64,000 nt of DNA, taken from positions 513,501-577,500 of the forward strand of contig NC_089981.1 of the NCBI RefSeq assembly GCF_036417845.1, written 5' to 3'. Each line of letters starts with the position of its first letter. Positions within the stretch are counted from its first letter, which is position 1. The position numbers and the translations under genes were made by a program. Source of the stretch: Apteryx mantelli (taxonomy: Eukaryota; Chordata; Aves; Apterygiformes; Apterygidae). Positions 27,501-40,494 of the stretch are shown here, piece by piece. Under the pieces are notes generated by a model. That model searched no databases. It saw nothing but the letters and a program-made list of their open reading frames with translations, and was not told where the DNA came from.

Positions 27501-29152
27501 TGAAGAATTTAGACTGCTACAAATAGGTGGGGATGGTCCCACCTTTAGCTGTGTCCACAGAGTGTGAATGCTGGGTGAGGGACATGCTGGCCCAGGCCTG
27601 AGGGACACTATCCCTCTAAGCCTTGAGAATCGGGATTTATCCCAGTTCCGTCCTGCTGGCTGCCAACCACATAACCCACCACGGTGAGGAGAAGACACTG
27701 AGACATCTGCAGTGTGCTGGTGCATGCCTGTGAAATGGGAACCCACTCTGCCACCCCCTGCATAGAGCAGAGGGCATTCGGGGAAGCAGAGCATTTCCGA
27801 CATTGTCCCAGGGTTTGGTCCGTAGATCTGCCGCTCTCCTGTGCAGGGAACACCTTCTTATCTTGAATCTCACTTAAGCCATGTTAAGGTGCGACACAAG
27901 TGCAAACAAGTGTTTATAGGGAACGTGAAGTGAAGGAAGAAAAAAGAAAGTGCTTTAATTACTTTCAGAGTGCATTACACAGATGTCTTTCTCCCTCACG
28001 CAGCTCATTTGCTCTTTTCCTCCTGGCAAGGTAGGAGTCAGGGTCCCGTGGCTCCTCGTGGCTCCTTTGGCCTTGTGGAGAACCTTAGCTGCTACAACTA
28101 ACCTCCCTGTGGCAGCTTTGGCTGCCTCTGAGATGATTTAATCTTCCATCTTCACATTTCTTCTCTTCCCTCCTGCAGTAGTAGCTGCTCCAGCTATTCC
28201 CTTGGAATACATGTTTCTTCCTTTGGCTGGGCCTGTAGATGTGCCCTGTTGGGCTAGGAGTTATCCTGCGTACAGGAATTATTCCCAAATAACTCTTTTT
28301 TTTCATTGACACATAAAATTGTGCCCCCCAATGCTTTCTTTGCCCCCCAATGCTTTCTTTGGTGATGACGATTTCCTACAGTGAGCAATTTATCTTTCAC
28401 TTGGATCTTTGATTCTCTATTAGCCTAAACAGTAAAATGCAAAATCTGAGGCAGAGATGAAGGGCAGAGGGGATGGTTAGGAAGGAGGGCATTAGTGATA
28501 GGTGAACTACTGCAGAAAGGCAAAGAGTTGCTGCACTGGAATGGGAAGGGGAGAAGCTTCTCCTCATATCATCTGCATCAACAAATGACCCAGCCAGCAT
28601 CTAATATCAGCAGTTTAATTGCTAACCCATGGATTCAGCATATGACAATGCAGTACTCCTAAGAAGGCATTTACTCCAAAGTAAAGGGGAAGGAAGCCTT
28701 TGGCACAATTGCTTCCAGCAGCAGGGGACCAACAGCCTTGCAGGCACCTTCGGCCATTGTTTCCTAGCTGAGTAGATTACAGAGTAGATGGAGTTTGTCT
28801 GACAGAAAGTTTACACCTGGGAGAGCTCAGACTAATGGGATGCTCTGCCTGGAACACATTTTAATATTTTTGATAGCATTCATTTATTTATTTGCTGGTG
28901 TCTCAGCAGTGCTTGGAAGCCCCAGTCCTGGGCCTGTGCTATTCAAAAAGAGAACATAAAGGGAATCCCTGCTAGTCACAGAGTTTACAATGCCATTCCA
29001 ATCAAAACATGAACTTTCAGTGTCTTCCTAATTACTGCAACAGCTAAAACCAAGCTTTTCTTCAAAAGGGAGCTTTCAGTAAATTTTCCAAAATGGAATT
29101 ATAGTGAGAGAGACTTGATTTTCTCAGCTCCTGAGAAAACGTTACCACAGTT
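24559..29152. other. Intergenic between two OR genes, no gene seen
   Basis: The ORFs lack domains. A perfect 19-bp direct duplication (TGCCCCCCAATGCTTTCTT) lies at 28,322-28,360. AATAAATAAATG on the minus strand at 28,882-28,892 could serve as a poly-A signal for the intact OR, about 260 bases past its stop. Confidence 0.45.
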
Positions 29153-30088
29153 CTACACCTCACCCTTTTCACTCCAAACTTTTCTATTCCACAGTTTTCT
29201 TATGGCACTTTTCATCTCCTCATTTCTCAGTGTGTAGATGAGTGGGTTCAGCATGGACGTGATGACAGTGTAAAAGACAGCTACACTCTTGTCCTCCGAG
29301 AGGTTGCTGGATGGGCGTATGTAGGTGAATATGCATGGCCCAAAGAAGAGAATCACCACAGTAATGTGGGACCCACAGGTGGAGAGGGCTTTGTTCCTCC
29401 CTTCAGACGTTCGCCTTTTCAAGGATAACAAAATGATAATGTAGGAAATGACCAGGATGAAGAAAGAGACCAAAGTAATCATTCCACTATTGGCAACGTC
29501 AATGACGCCCACAACATAGGTGTCTGTACAGGCCAGTTGTAGTAGGGGATGGACTTCACAGAAGTAGTGGTCAATTTTGTTGGGGCCGCAGAAAGGGAGC
29601 CTAACGGTTATGAGGGTCTGCACCAGGGAGTGCACAAGGCCCCCCACCCATGAACCTATCACCATCCAGCCACACACACGCCTGGTCATGAGGGTGGTGT
29701 AGTGGAGGGGTTTGCATATGGCAAAGTAGCGATCATAGGCCATCATTGTGAGGATGAAGATTTCAGCGCAGCCAAAGAAATGTAACCCGAATAGCTGTGC
29801 CATGCAACCCACAAAGGAAATGGTTTTCTTTTCAACAAGGAAGTCAGCAATCATTTTGGGAGCTGTGACAGAAGAGAGGCAAAGATCTGAAATGGACAGG
29901 TGGCAGAGAAAGAAATACATGGGGGAGTTCAGACGCTGACTGCTAATTACAGTGACAACGATGAGCAGATTTCCTGCCACAGTAACAATATAGAAGAACA
30001 AAAACACCACAAAACATATTTTCTGCACCCCTTGGTTCTTTGAAAGGCCCAGAAGAATGAATTCCTTCACACTGCTTACATTCTCCAT
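29153..30088 (-). CDS. Intact OR4-like olfactory receptor, 311 residues
   Basis: This is an odorant GPCR, expected in the ciliary membrane of olfactory neurons coupling to Golf. It is a single open coding exon of 311 residues, normal length for a class II OR. It has an N-glycosylation site NVS at residues 3-5, GN in TM1 (39-40), SPMYFFLCHLSISDLC (55-70), the TM3 cysteine C95 paired by family rule with C177 in ECL2, MAYDRYFAIC (116-125), KALSTCGSHI (233-242) in TM6 and SMLNPLIYTLRNEEMK (278-293) in TM7. The usual PMLNPLIY has Ser for Pro at 278. IDHYFCEVHPLLQLACTDTY resembles family 4. A splice acceptor (TTTTCCCAG) ends at 30,132, so the coding exon starts about 43 bases 5' of the ATG. It is the only fully open OR in the window. 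The ligand is unknown. Confidence 0.95.
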   Translation of the reverse strand: MENVSSVKEFILLGLSKNQGVQKICFVVFLFFYIVTVAGNLLIVVTVISSQRLNSPMYFFLCHLSISDLCLSSVTAPKMIADFLVEKKTISFVGCMAQLFGLHFFGCAEIFILTMMAYDRYFAICKPLHYTTLMTRRVCGWMVIGSWVGGLVHSLVQTLITVRLPFCGPNKIDHYFCEVHPLLQLACTDTYVVGVIDVANSGMITLVSFFILVISYIIILLSLKRRTSEGRNKALSTCGSHITVVILFFGPCIFTYIRPSSNLSEDKSVAVFYTVITSMLNPLIYTLRNEEMKSAIRKLWNRKVWSEKGEV

Positions 30089-30131
30089 GTTGATCAGTCA
30101 GGTGCCAATATGCAATATACAGCTTATACAC

Positions 30132-33100
30132 CTGGGAAAACAAAGACAGACACATGATTCATCAGCATTTTCTCATTATTAGTAATGAATTCTATATCAG
30201 AAGTGGACACAAACCAAGAAAGATATAGCATTAGTATTAAGCTTATGAAGTGTTTAGTTTCTGTCATGTATTTTTTTTAACGGCTATTTAATTCTCCACA
30301 GTACAAAGCTTCTGCCATGGCTTTGGTGGCACAGAGATAGGTGCACTCTGTGATATGTTCCTTAATCCTGATCCTCCAGAATTTTGAAGGACTGGCTCCA
30401 TGGCTGGTAGCCTTCCATGCACTAAGGACAAGGCCAGGGTGTTCACCTTGGGCACTACAAGGCAGATAATGCAGCATGTTTGCCCTCAGGGGAGACAAAG
30501 TCCCTGACAGCAATCTTTGTAAAATGGGTGTCTTTAAGAATACCTGGAAATATTGCTCAGAATGATGATTTGCTTTATAAGTACACATGATCTTTGAATT
30601 CTTGTTTAGAAGGGAAATGTACCCACATGCAGAGAAAAGAACTCTCTTGTGTATATACATTTTGAAACGTAAATATGAAATGTCACAGGCTGAAAAATGA
30701 GTTCTGGGAAGGTTATCTGTCATGGAGGGGAAAAAAATTGCACATATGACTTAATGTAGTATTTCACATTGTTCTAAATCTCAGCATTGTTTCTATCAGA
30801 GGAAGGAAGAATGAAAGACTCTTGTGAGATCTTCTGTCCCAGCATTGTACTGATTTTACCTAGTGTGATTTTTGATACGCTCTGCGTGATGCTTTCAAGG
30901 GTTAACTTAGCTTAATGAAGCTAATCTAACTAAACTCCTTCAACAGCCAGTATAAGTCTCTCTATAGGCTGATTCAGAATGACTAAATTAGGGTCCTTTG
31001 CAGAACCCTTTTTTCCTCCATTCACTATGAGGAGCTTAAGTAAATTAGCACCACCAGGTTAGAATGACCTTCAGAGAATAATCCCTTTTGGTCCCTGAAA
31101 GTAGCTCAGAGCTTTTTGTAATGCCATCCACCTGTTTTAGGTTATGGCTGAGCTCCTTGTCCCTAGGCATTTCTACATCCATACAGTTTCTCATTCGAGA
31201 CAAGGTCACATTCCAGCATAAACATGGGACTTCTTTGGTTCACCCTGTATTCCAGCTACAACCCATCGAGCATTACATGTCACTAATAAATGAGTAGCCC
31301 ACATCTTTAAAAAGAGTGTAACGTCTCTAGCTTGCCATTATGCACCCAGACCACCAGAATTCCCTTGCTCAAAGAAGTCTGGGAACCACCAGATTAAACT
31401 CTTCACAGAGAGTTTAAGGTCAGCCAAAAGCAGGCACTCTTTTAATAAAAATATCCACTGTGTGGGCTTCCTTCTAGTATCAAAACATTCCCAGTCAGCT
31501 GGTGTTAAAATGCACCATTTTAAGTCCTGCAGAATTACACCACAACCAGCTTCTCATTTGTATTCGTGATCTGTGAGCAAATCTGTGGAATGATTCAGTT
31601 AAGCCAAGTTATCTACCAACTACTTCAATCTGCAGCATAATCAGAAATTCTCGTGCAGGCACGAAGTGATCAAGCATCCACAGGGAACACTGAAACTGAG
31701 AAAAGCCAAGATTACTTTCAAACCCACAAAGTGAAGCCGAGAGAGGAAGTGGGCAAAGTTAGGGACTTTTCCTATGCTTACAGTTGTACTTACACTAGAT
31801 GAAAGTTTTTCAAGCAGAAGGGTAAAATTTACACGGATGGTTCCCTTTCAGATATTTCTACAAGGAGAAGGATCAGTAAGAACAACGTGAGGTCAGTTTC
31901 TCCCTCGTCTTACCAAGTCGTGATCCTTTCTACCCCTCTTCCTTCTACTGAGCAACGACGTAGACTTCTCAGCAAAATAAATGACAGGGATGAAATGAGC
32001 ACACCTTTATGGCTGTGCAGTACCCAGTCGAAAAGAAATAGCTGGGCTCCATCCAAGCCAGAGCATGACTGGAAGCATACCACAGCAATCGCAGGGCCAT
32101 ATTTAGGCAGCCGGAAAGGAGTGACCAAGAGAGAAATGGTCAGGGGAAACTATATGCCTGAATACCAGCAGGTGGCAAATTCCTGAGCTAAAAACAAGGT
32201 GTGTACCTACAAAAGGACCGATTCACAATTCAGACAGCTCAGCTATGTATCTTGCTTTCCATCACCACCAAACTGCATTTAAACAAACTTCCCATCTGTC
32301 TGATCTCATCTCATCGACTTAAGTCATGTAGGCACCTGTACCTAAGCTAGACATATTACACCTGACCAGTCTACTTGTAGATGTGATGAATCATGTGCTG
32401 CAGGTACCCGTTTCCTACTGCTGACTCCAAGAGGATTACTAGAATGACTAATTCAGTAGAGGATTGCCACCAGTTATGGCTTATCTCTTCAAGTGCCTTT
32501 GCAGGGGTAGACCTGAGGTATATGACATAATGCAATCAGCTGCAAAATAAAATGACTCTCATGTGTACTCTTAACATCTCAAAAAGGGTGAGAAATTGCA
32601 CCATCTCCTTACTGCATGCATTCTTCCCTAAAATCTCAGGTGGTTATGGGAAACAAAAGAATAATATCGAAGCAATCTAATCTGCGGCTATAGAACTAGC
32701 TCTGTATATGATTCTAGCCAAAGATAACTAGAGACAGTTGATAACTTCAGTGGAAGTTTCTTTCTGTATTTTCACATTTGTGCAAGAAGAAAGGAAAAGG
32801 AAGAGGAAAGAAAAGCGAGCAAAGCAAAGCGCAGCAAAGCGAGAAGCCAGAGAAGCTGCAAAACTTACCTCACCTGTGTTTAGAGATCTAATATTTTGTG
32901 TAAGGGCTGTACAACTTTATCTCCTCAACTTCTGTCTTCCCTGGTATGAATGTGTTAGAGCACAGCACCTTTAAAGAACATAGAATGGCTTCTGGAAAGC
33001 TTCCAAAACTTGCTTAGGAGGTGGCTGTTAGTGTATAATCCAATCCCACCTAATGTATTACTTGCTTTCGTGTGTCACAGGTGTATCTTGATGTTTCCTG

Positions 33101-35049
33101 CCTATGTGAGAAGTGGTTTAATAGGCTGTGTGGATGATGTGACCTGGATGTGCTGAATGATGCTTTCATACCCCAGCAGCTGCAAAAAGGGCTGAGAAGA
33201 AAACCATTTAAGTACCAATCTTTAACCCTCTCCCAGGAAATCTTCCACCTGAAGGGCTCTTGGGGCTGGAGGAGGGAGGTGTGGAGGCTTAGTGAAGGGA
33301 AGGCGTGAAAGAAAGGGGCAAAGGAGGAGAATGAGTTCTGTCTTGACTGAAAAGTTTAAGTAAATATATTTTAAAGAAACAGTTGTCAGTCAGTGCTTTT
33401 ATAATGATATCACAAAGGCATTTCAGGGTTTCTCCATAAGAAATAACAGTCAAAGGAGTAGCTGAATATTCAACTGGACAAGCATATGCATGGAACTATC
33501 CAGCTAACGCTTCTCAGAGTTCTTCCTTACTCCAAGCTGATAGTTGTATGGATTTCCCATGTGTAAAGGGCCATTAGGTCCACTGCTCTGGCTTCCTAGC
33601 ATTGTGAATGCTAAAACAGTCCATTTGTAATCTAGATATTTTCTCTCCTTTTTTAACTTCTGTGTATTCCAAAAAACATGTAAAAGAGAAATCTTCATTA
33701 AAGGAAAAAAAGAAAGAAACCTCAAGCTGTAGGAAGTGTCACCATCCTCCAGGGATGGTAAAGAATTCCTATCACAGGAGCCTTTTAAGGACAGGTTGGG
33801 CTCATTTCTCTCAGGAGTGGTTACGATTAAGTTCTTATAGGGACAGAAGATGTCCTGGGTGACCTCTTGATGACCCTCCAAGTCCTATCTCACCAGAAAT
33901 TTCATCACTGGAAATCCAGTGAGTAAAGCCTTTTTGCAAGAATTTGCATGTTTTAACAGAGGTCAGTGAATTACCAAGTCAGTCAAAAAAATCCTTCATT
34001 TACGAATTGGGAAACTGAGGGAGGAAGTCACCTATTTAATGCCGATGGAAGTCAGTAAATTTAACCCTGACTTAGTCACTCTAGGCTCTTCTGCAGAAAA
34101 AAATGAATGTCTCTGGAAGCAGATGCATCTGATCTACCTCAGAACTGATTTTAGGATGCGATTAGGTGTGAAATAGACATCTAGCTTTTAAACAAAATAA
34201 CTTAGGGCAGACAAATCTCACTGTCATGATGGGCCCCATCTTTCTTAACCTGAGCAGCTGCAGTCAAAGGTGAACCTATGAAATGAAACAAACAAAGCAA
34301 ACAGACATGCTGATTTATATCAGCATATCGTCTCAACCAAGGCCCAAGTCAAATTCATCATGGCTCTGAACTCTACTGTGTATTTGTAGCTTATGCCTCA
34401 CGGATGTCAGGAAAGACATTGTCTCAGCTGCTGTCCTTTACTTTGTTTTGCTGAAATTTCTGGAAATGTGGAATGGCCTGATAGCAACATAGTTAATGTC
34501 TCCATCTCCTCTGCACAGAATGCCAGCGATCTACAGAGTGAAAACAGAAATCCTACAATTAATGAGAATAAATACTGGTAAAGAAATGTCTCGGTGAAAA
34601 CAGTCCCCTAACTTAAATGTCCTTTTACTGTCGCCTGGAGTCTTGGGCAGGTTATTGAGGGTTAACAGTAGTCACTACAGGAAACAAGAGTATTGGGTAA
34701 GAAGGTAAACAAAGTCTTACAATCTTTGGGAAAGGAAGAGGAACAACAGATGACAGAAGCCAGAGATCAGGTCAATAGTATCTGGCCTGCTAACCTAGTA
34801 TGAGTCAGCCTGCCCCTTTCTGTACCCAGTGGCACACATGGCAGCAACTTGGCTAGCATCGTATTCATGTCCTTTTGTTTCCCTAGCCAAATGGACTACC
34901 AGAGGTGACTTGATGCACAAGTCCAAATGAAGAATTGCTGCTACCTCCTGCTGCAAAATAATTCCCCGTAGGGCTGTGCTTAGTGCCAGGAAAGGAGAAA
35001 GGTCTTTTCTCCATTTTCATTCCACTTACCTTGGCACCTGGCTCTGGAC
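30132..35049. other. Intergenic, no gene seen
   Basis: This starts as the putative intron upstream of the OR coding exon. No other exon is recognisable. A purine-rich tract with AAAGC/AGCGA pentamers lies at about 32,785-32,860 and gives a lysine/arginine/alanine-rich ORF that I regard as low complexity. Confidence 0.4.
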
Positions 35050-35715
35050 ACCACTATGGCAGCAGGTCATGCTTGGGGAGCTGTGATTTGGACAAGGAGG
35101 GACTGTGCATGATGAGATGAATGAGTTTTTGCAGCTGGATAGTGAATACTGGCAAGGGGGTTGTTGATAGAGCCATGGTGAATGTGTGTTGTGAATTTGA
35201 TGATGGGCAGGATGGGGACAAGGCACGGTGTGGGGGTAAGTTGTGACACTTGAAATGGATGCTACATGGCCAGGGGCTGTCTTCATGGAGTTTGTGAAAT
35301 CAGAAGTGCCTGAGGTGTGGTGAGGGACTGTGCTGAAAGATCGTATGAAGTGGCAGGTAATACTGTGGGTGATAAGCTGTGTTGAAAGACCTTGTGACAT
35401 CAGAAGCGGGCATCGTGCATTGAAGGGTAACACTAGGAGAGGTTGCAAAATTGTGGCTGCTGAGGTGTCATAAGGCTGGCTACAGAGTTCAAGGAGACCC
35501 TACAGTAGAACAGGTAGTGTGAATAGTAGGGGACAATGTATGGTGACAACTTGTGTTGGGAGAGGTTTTGAGGTCAGAAGAGGACACTCGGTAGTGGTGA
35601 GTATGCTAAGGGAGGTTCTGCAGTGACAGTGGACCCTTGGGGAATGAGAAGTTGTGTTGAGGGAGGTTGTGAAATCAGCAGCAGGCATTAGGGAAGAGGA
35701 CTGACAATTTCTCAA
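35050..35715. repeat. Decayed minisatellite, ~50-bp period
   Basis: About 13 degenerate units of a TG-rich word of the type AGGTTGTGAAATCAGAAG plus a GCATTG..GGTGA.. part. Recognisable anchors are TGTGAAATCAGAAG near 35,293, TGTGACATCAGAAG near 35,392, TTGCAAAATTGTGG near 35,443, TTTTGAGGTCAGAAG near 35,563 and TGTGAAATCAGCAG near 35,665. The spacings are close to multiples of 50. The antisense ORFs here, rich in Ser/Thr/Pro/His, are products of the repeat and not genes. Confidence 0.6.
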
Positions 35716-38700
35716 TCTGTGTGACCCTGAGCAGCAGTAGAGCATCTTCTGCAAGGTCTGTGAAACTAGAGCTGCTCATGGATGCAGCTGGGAATCAAAG
35801 CATCAGTGCAAGAATCAAGCTATAACTTTGGACAGACAGTTCCTGAGTTCTTTATATTGTGAGACTGTCTGAAGAAGGGAGAAGTAGTGAAAAAGCATTT
35901 CCTAAGCCATGACAGTGACAGGTTCTGTGCTGGGAGGGAAGGGGGAAGTGGTTGAAATCTAAGTGACCACATACAACAAACTAGATACTTCCCCAAGAGA
36001 GTGATTGGCTGTTTCTCCAGACGTCACATTGAAATGACCATGGCTTTTTTAACAGTGTCTAAACAGCCCAGCACCAGGATTTGATTTTACAGCACAAGGA
36101 TTTTATCTGGACCATCAGTCACAGAATTCAGGTGACAATTTTCACCAGCAGATCCGCACCAGGCAGTTGCTGCAAATAGTCCCTGAAATACCAAGGAACC
36201 CGCAAGAAGGTGAGAAATTCCTGGATGGCTGCAACGATCTTTGCCATTGCCCTCTGTCTCTTGCTTTCTGCCATGATTTTGGAGAGATGGTGAAGGGAAG
36301 GGAGGAGAAAAAAGAACTGGGGGAAAGGAGCTCCAATATTTTTCTTTCCTGATGGTTAGAAAATGGCTATAGCTACACAATTGTCTTGATCATCTTCAAG
36401 ATAAGGAGATCTTCATTCTAGGGATCTTTTTCCAAGAACAAATGCTATTGCATTGCCCTAAATGCCCATCTGTCATAGAAGGTGGCATTCTTCAGAGATC
36501 AAGCAGTAGCAGTTTTGGTCTTAGATGATCAATTAAGATTAGCTGAGAAAACACAACAGCATAACTCTGTGTCCAGACAAGGAGATGTCTTTGTGGCGTC
36601 AAGTTTGTTCAGACTAACAGCTGCCACAAGAACTATACTGTACTCAGCATGTAAACCACAGGAAGGATGTTTAATCTCAAGGGAAAGAAAGACCAGCTAG
36701 ACTGCTGCTATTTGATGCAGGCTTTCATTAATTAGTTTCATTAAGGAAGTAGACTCAGGTTTTGAATATGCTTTGGAGGCAGGAGTCTTACCAAAGGAGT
36801 TTACCAAAGTCTTATAAGAGCTATACGAGAACTGTGAGCGACTTTTCAACTTGCTTTTGCATGGTCTATGGAAGTCATAGGATGGTTACTTCACTTGCAT
36901 TATATGGAATGCAAAGTTTCTGATGATTCGGCATATCTCCACAGGGCGTCCATTACAACCAGTTTGACACTACATGACAGTACACTATCAATGGCCCAGG
37001 CTGATACTATTAACATTATGAAATCTGATTGAAATGCCTTAGCTAGAAACGTAATCACCTGATGTTCCCTAAATGGCCAATGGAGAGAGAGGCACCTCCA
37101 GAGGATGACCCACATTTCAGGTGGGGTGAATTGCCTTGTGGAGATGATGGCAGCAGGGAGGTAAAACCACCACTTTCTTAATGTGAGCACCTGGTCAGAA
37201 GGTTGGAGTGGGCAAAGGCAGAGGTAGGTGTCACTCAAATAGTTGTGTCCTCTTTAAATCAGTTAGCAAATTGCTTCAGGTCACACAGAGAGGTTGTGGC
37301 AGAGGAGTGTGCTGCAACTGGATTCTCCAAAGGGTGGGTAACCACTAACCATCGGGTCTTCCTTTCTCCTCACAGCAGACTTGGTTCACAGAATTAGCAA
37401 CTGCTTCAGGTACTTTCTACTGTGGATCAAGGTCTGATAATTTTTCATTGTGGGAGATCTGCTGCGACCCCACAACCAGATGGAGAGGAAGTGAACACTG
37501 TCATAAGGCCATATATTTTCACTGGGCTTGCTACAGATGTTCAGGGAGCAGGTAGCCTTGTGAGTGCTGTTGGGCAAGCAGTAAGCTACTCTACTAAGAT
37601 AAAGAAACAGAAGGTGAGTTTGGACTCAGATGTTACATGCAGGACTTACCTACCTGTTCTGAAACAAACTATGCTACAACAGACATTCCTTGCTTTCTGA
37701 AAGAGACAATGCTTTTTATTTTCCTTAGTCCGTTTCAGAAGTACATACTCAAATTCTTTCTTGGATCTAACAGGCTCTAAAGGCTTGATGTTAAAAACAC
37801 TCGAGGTCCCATAATGGCTGAGGATGGAATCTTCTAGCTCCCTACAAAAGAGTATGCCGCAGTGCCAGAAGTTTCCTGGGTTCAGTCAACCCTAAAAGAC
37901 ACATCCTGCAAGCTGTGGTGATGAAATTAAGGGTGCAATTCACCTCACCTGCCTTTAGCCATCCAGATGTTAAGCCACTAGGTGAAGCTAGCACCATGGG
38001 ATGTGTCTGCAGTCAGCAGAGAAAGACAGGCAGCTGACTGTGCACACCTAAGACACCTATCTTAGGGCCAAAATATTACCTTTGCAGGTGCTCCTAAACC
38101 TCCATTAATTCTAATGGTAGCTTTAAAAGCTAAGTGCAATGAGACGTTTGTATTCTTAATGCATAAAGTTAGGTGCAATGGTTCCACTTGGATTCTCAAC
38201 CAAGCGCTGCCGGTGTATATGCCTGTCACAGACTCATGCGGCAAAATTATCCCCACTGCCCCGGCTATCAGCTGGACGAGGAGATTACCTGCGTAGTCTT
38301 TCCATGTAGCACTGGAGACAGGGTGGGCTGTTCAGATGAAACAATAATGTTTCAATTTGTCACATTTCACCCGTTCAGGTAGTCTGTCTCCCCACTTGCT
38401 GTGGCATTTGACAAAGGGGTAAGGAACTATTCGTGTCAGTCAGATTATCCCATGATTCACCTCTTCACCACTGTCCTTATTTTGACTTGTTTCTCTCTTC
38501 TTTTTGACTATCTCCTGCTGTCTTTCATGGCACTTCTCTATCTTGTCATGTCCAAATTAACAGCTGGCAGGGCGAGTAGGAAAGAGTCACACAGTTTGAC
38601 CTCATTGCACAAAAATGGAGTGAATTTTATTTCTGGACCTTTGGTTTTGGGTTTTTTTTGGGGGGCAAGATTCTCATTCAAATTCCAGTATCATGGGGGA

Positions 38701-39485
38701 GGAAGCAGGGTGAATTGACAGAACGGTGTGAAACAGTTATTTAAGCCATAATTCCAATGTCATGTGAGGGTCAGACACTTTTTCCTACACATGGTGCTTA
38801 AAAATTCTGAGAAAGAAATTAGTAAGGCCTGACTTTGTCAGACTGAATTATTATCTATACATAAGGCTCCAGAGGCCAAACCAATCACATTAAACTACAT
38901 TTCATTAAAATAGAAATCAGCCATCAACATAAGAAACTACCAGCTATTATGACTACTCGGCCATGTTTTCTGGGAGTATGGATAGGAAAAACTCGGTCTG
39001 ATTTAAAGCTGCCTAAATTTGTATGTTGATTGTCTACAACTTTCATACACTTTTGACAATATTCATCTCACCTAATCCTAGCTATATGAAGCAAAGACAA
39101 TTATATCTGAGCTAATATCCCTGGGTTCCCTTTTTATTAAGACAAGAAAATGAGGAACTTTTCGGGTATGATCAATCTGAGCTAACATTGCTTTATTTTA
39201 GCCTACTTGTTTCCCACCACTGGCTGTAAAAGGAGCCTCAAGAAATAAGTTCAAAAAGAGACACATACGTTGTAATCTAGCTTTTCCTACATGCCACACA
39301 CAATTTGGCCTCAGATACGGTGTTTTAAATGACACATAAAAGCTCTGGGCTCCAAGTCCAAACACAGCAATCCTTTCCTGAATCTACCTCTGGCTACAAA
39401 GAGCTGGAAAGGCATTGCAAACACCACCAGATGATCATGAGAGAAAGTCACACAAGCTACCACCTCTGTCCTCTCTGCTTACAGG
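35716..39485. other. Intergenic / putative intron upstream of MRGPR copy 1
   Basis: No exon is identified. The segment ends in a good acceptor (CTCTCTGCTTACAG at 39,472-39,485), so part of it is probably the intron between a non-coding 5' exon and the receptor coding exon. I could not place the 5' exon. Confidence 0.4.
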
Positions 39486-39540
39486 TCTGTGTGAAATCAG
39501 AGACAGTGACAGATCAGTATTTCACAGTGAAGCCCTCATA

Positions 39541-40494
39541 ATGAGTGCTAAAACTACATCAACCTTCCTTCCAAATACAACCAGCCTGGCTCATGGAGCT
39601 AATTACAGTGGGACTGTGCAAAAGGCAGAGCCGTCATATGCTCTCCTCAAGTTCATGGAGAGCTTCTGCCTCATCAGCTCTGCCTGTGGCATGGTGGGAA
39701 ATGGCATGGTCCTGTGGTACCTTGGCTTCCGCATCCGGAGGAACCGCTTCACTGTCTACATCCTGAACCTGGCTGCCGCTGACTTTGGCTACCTGCTCTG
39801 CATCGCCATCGAAACAGTTCAGTACCTGATGCAGTTCAATGTGGGAGTGCAGTTTGGGATATTCCTCTTCCTGGATCTTTTCACGTACGGAACTGGCTTG
39901 TATCTCCTGACAGCCATCAGCATTGAGAGGTGCCTGTCTGTCCTCTGTCCCATCTGGTGCCGAAGCCATCGCCCAAAGCACTTGTCCAGCATCATCTCTG
40001 GCCTGCTCTGGAGCCTCTCGCTGCTGCTGAACATGCTGGGGTACATTTCTTGCACTGTTCGCCCCTCTAGCAACTGCCACATACTCCTCATCACCATTGG
40101 AGTCCTGGACTTCCTCTTCTGCACGCCCCTCATGCTGGTATTCAGCCTCACCCTCTTCCTCAAAGTCAAGTGCAGCTCCCAGCACCTCCAAACAGGCAGG
40201 CTCTTCACCGTGATTATGCTCACCGTCCTCTTCTTCCTCATTTTTGCTGTTCCGCTGAGTGTCCTGATCCTCTTTGACTTCTGGGGCTATAAATTTCTCT
40301 ACTCCCCAGAGATTGGTTTTGTGCTGTCCTGCGTCAATAGCAGCCTCAATCCAGTTATTTACTTCATCGTGGGCAGCTACAGGGATCGGAGGATTCGGCT
40401 CAACCTCAGGCTGGCCTTCCAGAGGGCCTTTAAAGATTCGGCAGATGACAAAGATGAACGGGAAACCCACGAAACAATAAGTATGTCCTCTTAA
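39541..40494 (+). CDS. Mas-related GPCR, tandem copy 1, 317 residues
   Basis: This is a rhodopsin-class receptor of the MRGPR/MAS1 family, at the plasma membrane and by family precedent in sensory neurons or mast-cell-like cells. MRGPR hallmarks are GMVGNGMVLWYLGF (TM1, 50-63), FTVYILNLAAADF (TM2, 70-82), ERCLSVLCPIW (129-139, replacing DRY) followed by RPKHLSS, SLNPVIYFIVGS (268-279) in TM7, and a helix-8-like RLAFQRAF (290-297). N-glycosylation sites are at 12-14 (NTT) and 21-23 (NYS). I chose the ATG at 39,541 because an acceptor ends at 39,485 and the usual family N-terminus is short. An in-frame ATG at 39,415 lies on the intron side of that acceptor. Candidate poly-A signals are at 40,848 and 40,873. 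It is nearly identical to the gene at 45,385. The exact orthologue (MRGPRH-like or MAS1-like) needs a tree. Confidence 0.92.
   Translation: MSAKTTSTFLPNTTSLAHGANYSGTVQKAEPSYALLKFMESFCLISSACGMVGNGMVLWYLGFRIRRNRFTVYILNLAAADFGYLLCIAIETVQYLMQFNVGVQFGIFLFLDLFTYGTGLYLLTAISIERCLSVLCPIWCRSHRPKHLSSIISGLLWSLSLLLNMLGYISCTVRPSSNCHILLITIGVLDFLFCTPLMLVFSLTLFLKVKCSSQHLQTGRLFTVIMLTVLFFLIFAVPLSVLILFDFWGYKFLYSPEIGFVLSCVNSSLNPVIYFIVGSYRDRRIRLNLRLAFQRAFKDSADDKDERETHETISMSS

Noticed and set aside
30277-30723. 148-codon minus frame upstream of the intact OR, and the 140-codon frame at 27,381-27,803
   Set aside because: No motif, signal peptide or membrane segment, and no repeat of it elsewhere in the window; consistent with chance.
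35026-35754. 140- and 84-codon minus-strand frames
   Set aside because: They coincide with the decayed minisatellite and have Ser/Thr/His/Pro composition.
39415-39540. In-frame 42-codon N-terminal extension of MRGPR copy 1
   Set aside because: A strong splice acceptor ends at 39,485 inside it, copy 2 has no similar extension, and family N-termini are short.
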